A stretch of 64,000 nt of DNA. Source: Perkinsus olseni (Eukaryota; Perkinsozoa; Perkinsida). The notes under the pieces are model-generated. The model was not told the origin of the DNA. It was given only the letters and a program-made list of their open reading frames with translations, and searched no databases. Positions 60,851 through 64,000 of this stretch are shown in pieces (within the stretch, counting starts at the first letter, position 1; each line of letters begins with the position of its first letter). The stretch is from assembly GCA_013115125.1 (NCBI GenBank), contig JABANN010000118.1, forward strand, positions 1 to 64,000, in the 5' to 3' direction. The position numbers and the translations under genes are program-made.

Positions 60851-61279
60851 GGCCAGTATGCCACGAGAATGGAGCTAAAACAGGAGGACCGCTGTACCAG
60901 CATCTGAGTGCTGTCACGAGGACTACCGGCCTCATGCAGCCACGTTGCGATCTTCTCGTTATAGACTGCAGTACTGTAGAGCTCTCTATTTTCCTGGGCA
61001 GTGGTGTGTGTGAGTTTGAAGGGCAACGCCGACAGTACGGCTTAGTACGGCTTGTGTCCCTCCTCCTCCAGGTCAGTCATGCAAGTGCTGAAGTCTGGCC
61101 ATCCCTCCGTACGCTACTGCTGCCCTCTTCCTCTAGTATATTGCACATTCAATGCGATGTTCAGTTTTCTTACTCTCACGAGGTTTGCGTTGTAATGCTT
61201 GGTGGGTATCTTGAGCATTTGTAATGGGCATGGGTCAACCTTGGATACCCTCAGATTTCTTGTATCGTCTCCAAATCGA
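60851..61279. other. Spacer upstream of the EF-hand gene
   Basis: Nothing coding is recognised. It holds the second 36-bp unit (61010-61045), about 235 bp before the EF-hand start codon. Confidence 0.5.
61010..61045 (+). repeat. 36-bp intron-like unit, copy 2
   Basis: GTGAGTTTGAAGGG then CAACGCCGACAGTACGGCTT-AG. Same length and ends as 54723-54758, with four differences, all in the left half. The next bases (TACGGCTTG) partly repeat its end. Confidence 0.85.
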
Positions 61280-63428
61280 ATGTCGAAGCTCGAGGCGACT
61301 GCGGTGGAGGAATCGAGGTAGATCGCCGCGGAAATCCGTGGAAATCCGTCAGAGCTCGGATTTTGTGGCGCGTGACTCAGCCTCGACCGCAGCGCACGCT
61401 CCCGAGAGGACGAGGAGGATCGGAGTTCCACATCGCGCAGTTCAGGCCGAGTGCCGCATTATAGCACGCACGGTCATCAGCATCACCGGTAAACGCGTGG
61501 ACGTTTTGCAAGTGAGCAAGAATTGTTCCCAGATTTCCGACGAAGTCACTGGGTGGTTATGCTGATGTTGCTCCTATCAGCGAGTGGGAGAAAGAGCCGA
61601 AGTACCGGACGAAATCGGAAATGTGAGCGGTGAAGATGGGCCGGGTTGGAGTATCTTAGGTCGAAGGGTGCAGGACACAGAGCAGCTCGGCTTTCAGGTT
61701 GCACCAGAGGCGGGCGAACTTGATACCTGACATATCCTACGACGTGGATGGAGATGGTGTCGTCGGAGCCCGAGATTATTTCATCGCTAAAAATTTTGAT
61801 GAGGATCGTGATGGGAGACTGAACCGGAAGGAGCGGCAACGGTGCATGGAGGCCCTCGCCAAGGGATGGCTGGATAGGTGATAAGGCTGGCAATTTCGTG
61901 GCGCGCGGTCGGAGTATGCTTCCTACAGGTTCTCGTTTGGTCATGACCAGGCGGGTTCAAAGAGGCCCTTCGCAGTGCAGCAGCGCAGGGGGAAAATCTT
62001 CACGCAAGACAGTTCATTCGAACTTGGGGAAACGTAGGAACGCCAATTTCGTGGCGCGCGGTAATTACAACCCTGGCAGATATCCAGCCCACCCGATTAG
62101 CAAGGTAATCCCCTTCCACCATACAAAAACGGAGTTGGCAGTGGATCGGAGAAATGAGATGAAGAATGCTGCATCGGAACTGTGAGTTGACCGTCCCCTT
62201 GCGGCTGTGTTAGTAACGGTTGTATCCGGTGGCGCCCCGACCTCCTTGCATACGTTTTCTCAGGTATGACCGGTGGGAGCGGAAGAATCCGGCTATGGTA
62301 GCAGAGCAACCGCCGTCCAAGGATAATTATGTTGCTCATCCGAAGTAGGGGTACTTAGAGGTGGATTCAATTTTTTCAATTTTTCCATCAGAATGACGCA
62401 TATTGGAGAGAGGGCGGCGGCTGATAATGAGGCTTCGAGGGTTTGTGCTGGCCTAATGCCGGTCAACACCCACCTCAATCCTGACAGGGAGTCCAAAGCT
62501 TTAAGTGAGCGGTCGCCCAAGGTTGCGCTGTCCGACGCCTCGAGTGCTCCTCCAGGCACGGCATGGGTGGAAGCGCCTGTGGTGAGGACTCGATCGCAGT
62601 TGGTGGAGTTGCGGAGAGAAAAGTTGAAGTGCGATCTCGATGAGAGTAGGAATAAAGGTACTGAAATTAAAGGGAAAATATTAATTTTGATTTCGTCGAT
62701 CCGCCTCAGGAGAGGCGGAATTTATCCCCTTGAGCGTTCGAGCAGTCGCGAAAGAGGCCGCGGTGAGTTAGCGATGGAGGTCGTTTCCTGATGGAGAGTG
62801 TCTACTGTTAGGCACATGAATTTCGGAAGGGGGAGGGGGCGGAACCCAAGACGAAGACTCTGCTGGATTTGCAGCGTCGTAGGGACCGGATTGAACACAA
62901 TCTGGCCAATTGCCGACGGAAGCCGCGGAAAATGCCAGCGTAGGCGAAGCGGATCTTTCTTCGTGGCAGTGACTCGAATGGTTGAATTCCGTTCAGGTTT
63001 TCGGAACAGGACCAGCCGTGGTGGACATTGGGTGAAGAACCTAGGAAGAAGCCTAGAAGTGAGGATAGTGGCTAATCCCGCTCGAGTTTGATGTATAGCA
63101 GGACCTCAGTCAGTTAGAGCACCGTGCTTGGAAGGCGGTGGTCGTGGGTTCGAGGCTCGCACCCATCATGCATATCCATCTTCCTTGGTACGTCGCTTTC
63201 GCTCACAGGTCAGCGAGACCGAGGGGGATCGATCAAGTCGAGGGTAGCGGAAGTTACATTCAAAGTCACCGATCCCTTACCAGAACACCTCCGCCCTAGG
63301 GTAAGCATGATTACTCTGAATGAGGGATAAGACAACCGTCGTCACGCCAGAAACAGCCGGAGCGCGAGGACCCGCCCATCATAGGCGATGTGAAGCCGAA
63401 GTCGAACAAGCCTCTCTTCCCTGAGTAG
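61280..63428 (+). CDS. EF-hand protein, conserved-looking but unnamed
   Basis: The start at 61280 gives MSKLEATAVEES, a Ser/Arg-rich segment and then, near 61699-61881, an EF-hand pair: YDVDGDGVVGARDYFIA and FDEDRDGRLNRKERQR, each with a full DxDxDG-type loop, so calcium binding is likely. Later exons read FSFGHDQAGSKRPFAVQQRR, ISKVIPFHHTKTELAVDRRN, YDRWERKNPAMVAEQPPSKD, MTHIGERAAADNEASRVCAG, RSQLVELRREKLKCDLDESR, EVTFKVTDPLPEHLRPR and QPEREDPPIIGDVKPKSNKP, stop 63426-63428. Three introns (61318-61380, 61878-61928, 62034-62079) carry the AATTT(C)GTGGCGCG motif and one (63068-63208) a whole tRNA-like sequence. The role is unknown; many alveolate flagellar or pellicle proteins have this build, but that is a guess. 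Confidence 0.75.
61318..61380 (+). repeat. Intron with variant ATTTTGTGGCGCGTGAC motif
   Basis: A 63-bp intron joining AVEES to LDRSARSRE (EF-hand gene). The motif is near its 3' end (61360-61376), unlike the other copies, with two copies of GGAAATCCGT before it. Confidence 0.85.
61878..61928 (+). repeat. Intron with AATTTCGTGGCGCG motif
   Basis: A 51-bp intron joining GWLDR to FSFGHDQ. The motif AATTTCGTGGCGCGCGGT begins 14 bases after GT. Confidence 0.9.
62034..62079 (+). repeat. Intron with AATTTCGTGGCGCG motif
   Basis: A 46-bp intron joining ELGE-T to YPAHPISK. The motif AATTTCGTGGCGCGCGGT begins 11 bases after GT and is identical over 18 bases to the previous intron of the same gene, which suggests a recent common origin. 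Confidence 0.9.
63068..63208 (+). repeat. Intron holding an almost complete tRNA-like sequence
   Basis: A 141-bp intron of the EF-hand gene joining KKPRSED-S to QRDRGGSIK. Inside, about 63096-63170, it contains D-arm-like ACCTCAGTCAGTTAGAGC, an anticodon-arm-like ACCGTGCTTGGAAGGCGGT and a T-arm CGTGGGTTCGAGGCTCGCAC. The acceptor arms pair only in part (GATG/CATC) and the anticodon stem has mismatches; a Pro-type TGG anticodon is one reading. It is more likely a tRNA pseudogene or tRNA-derived element than a working gene. Confidence 0.7.
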
Positions 63429-63793
63429 CCGCTCGGCAACAGACTAATCGCCGTAACGACTTTTGTCAGGGGTCGGAGCAAGACGGTGAAGAGGTGGACT
63501 ACTGATATCATCGAACATGGCGCCTTGCGCAACGGCAAGAGGCTCTTCGATAGCTTGCTGCCATGCCAGGTAATGGTCGGATGACGGCGGCTGGTCTTAG
63601 TGTAGAGCTGCTGGGCTTAGGTCTACACGAAGGACTTCGCTCCGCTGGAGGTTTGGAGTAGTTTTGATATCATTCGTCATGACGCTCTGAAGAAGCAGGC
63701 GATAGCGCGGAGTAGCGCCGCACCGACTGTTAGTAAGAAAGCCCTGGGCTCTCTGGGTGAGATCCCCGGTGTTTAGGCAAGTTGTCATCGGCC
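63429..63793. other. Spacer with a possible exon
   Basis: A plus-strand piece at about 63465-63570 reads VRGRSKTVKRWTTDIIEHGA and LRNGKRLFDSLLPCQ before a GTAATGG. No family is recognised. Confidence 0.3.
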
Positions 63794-64000
63794 ATGATAA
63801 GTTCGAATCAGCGGAGCGATGCAGCGGCGGTACCGAATAACTCAGAGACATCAGCGGATGCCGAGGTGAGATCATGCCTGGCTCTCGCCGAACGAGGATA
63901 CATCCAGCAGGCTCGTCGGCTTAGCGCCGTGGCGTATGGGAGGCAACGAGGAGAGCAGCAGCGATCTGTCCTAAGTGGGAATGCTAACGCCATCAGCTTC
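63794..64000 (+). CDS. Partial gene at the right edge, unknown
   Basis: An open frame of 69 codons from the ATG at 63794 to the window end: MISSNQRSDAAAVPNNSETS followed by CLALAERGYIQQARRLSAVA and more. The second half looks helical. There is no family call; the rest is outside the window, and the minus strand is also open here. Confidence 0.4.
   Translation, partial: MISSNQRSDAAAVPNNSETSADAEVRSCLALAERGYIQQARRLSAVAYGRQRGEQQRSVLSGNANAISF

Overview
This is nuclear DNA of a protist with dense genes and many short introns (mostly 46-75 bp, GT-AG). Most genes had to be rebuilt by joining short exons whose translations match conserved eukaryotic families. The fused MTRu-1-P dehydratase/enolase-phosphatase, the cathepsin L genes, the near-even base composition, the head-to-tail gene order and the giant secreted surface protein fit a perkinsid-like alveolate (Perkinsus or a relative). 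That placement is an inference; nothing in the window proves it.

Layout. From 0 to about 20.7 kb every recognised gene is on the minus strand, closely packed: TatD-type DNase (runs off the left edge), an unassigned exon-like stretch, sulfite oxidase, PLP-homeostasis protein (YggS/PLPBP), fused mtnB-mtnC methionine-salvage enzyme, a 2.3-kb gene-free stretch full of small palindromes, UTP14, a kinesin, and a coiled-coil protein with a possible A9/AIR9-like repeat. From 20.7 to 26.3 kb little is certain except an intronless small secreted protein at 23.3 kb. From 26.3 to 35 kb lie RRS1 (+), two tRNA genes (+), the splicing factor RBM22/ECM2 (-), a tepsin-like ENTH protein (+) and an unknown coiled-coil gene (-). 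From 36.1 to 52.6 kb a single plus-strand gene of only two exons encodes a predicted 5,476-residue type I membrane protein with Ig-like repeats, an Asp-box beta-propeller, Cys-rich modules and one C-terminal membrane helix. The last 11 kb, all plus strand, holds a decayed cathepsin L copy, an intact cathepsin L, a CWC21/SRRM2-like splicing protein, Rab6, an EF-hand protein and a partial gene at the right edge.

Gene roles. Three genes serve ribosome assembly (UTP14, RRS1) or its tRNA supply, two serve pre-mRNA splicing (RBM22, CWC21), three serve membrane traffic or transport (tepsin, Rab6, kinesin), and three are sulfur or cofactor metabolism (sulfite oxidase, MtnBC, PLPBP).

Main discovery. 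The short introns are not random sequence. Several contain one of two recurring sequence signatures: (1) a motif AATTTCGTGGCGCG followed by a G/C-rich tail, in either orientation; (2) a tRNA T-arm / Pol III B-box (GGTTCGANNCC-like), in either orientation, with one intron holding an almost whole tRNA-like sequence. A third 36-bp GT...AG unit is present twice upstream of genes. Noncoding DNA is also enriched in perfect palindromes with a one-base centre (arms up to 25 bp), the three largest of which contain a 5' splice-site-like sequence. Together these look like several families of introner-like elements, one possibly derived from tRNA.
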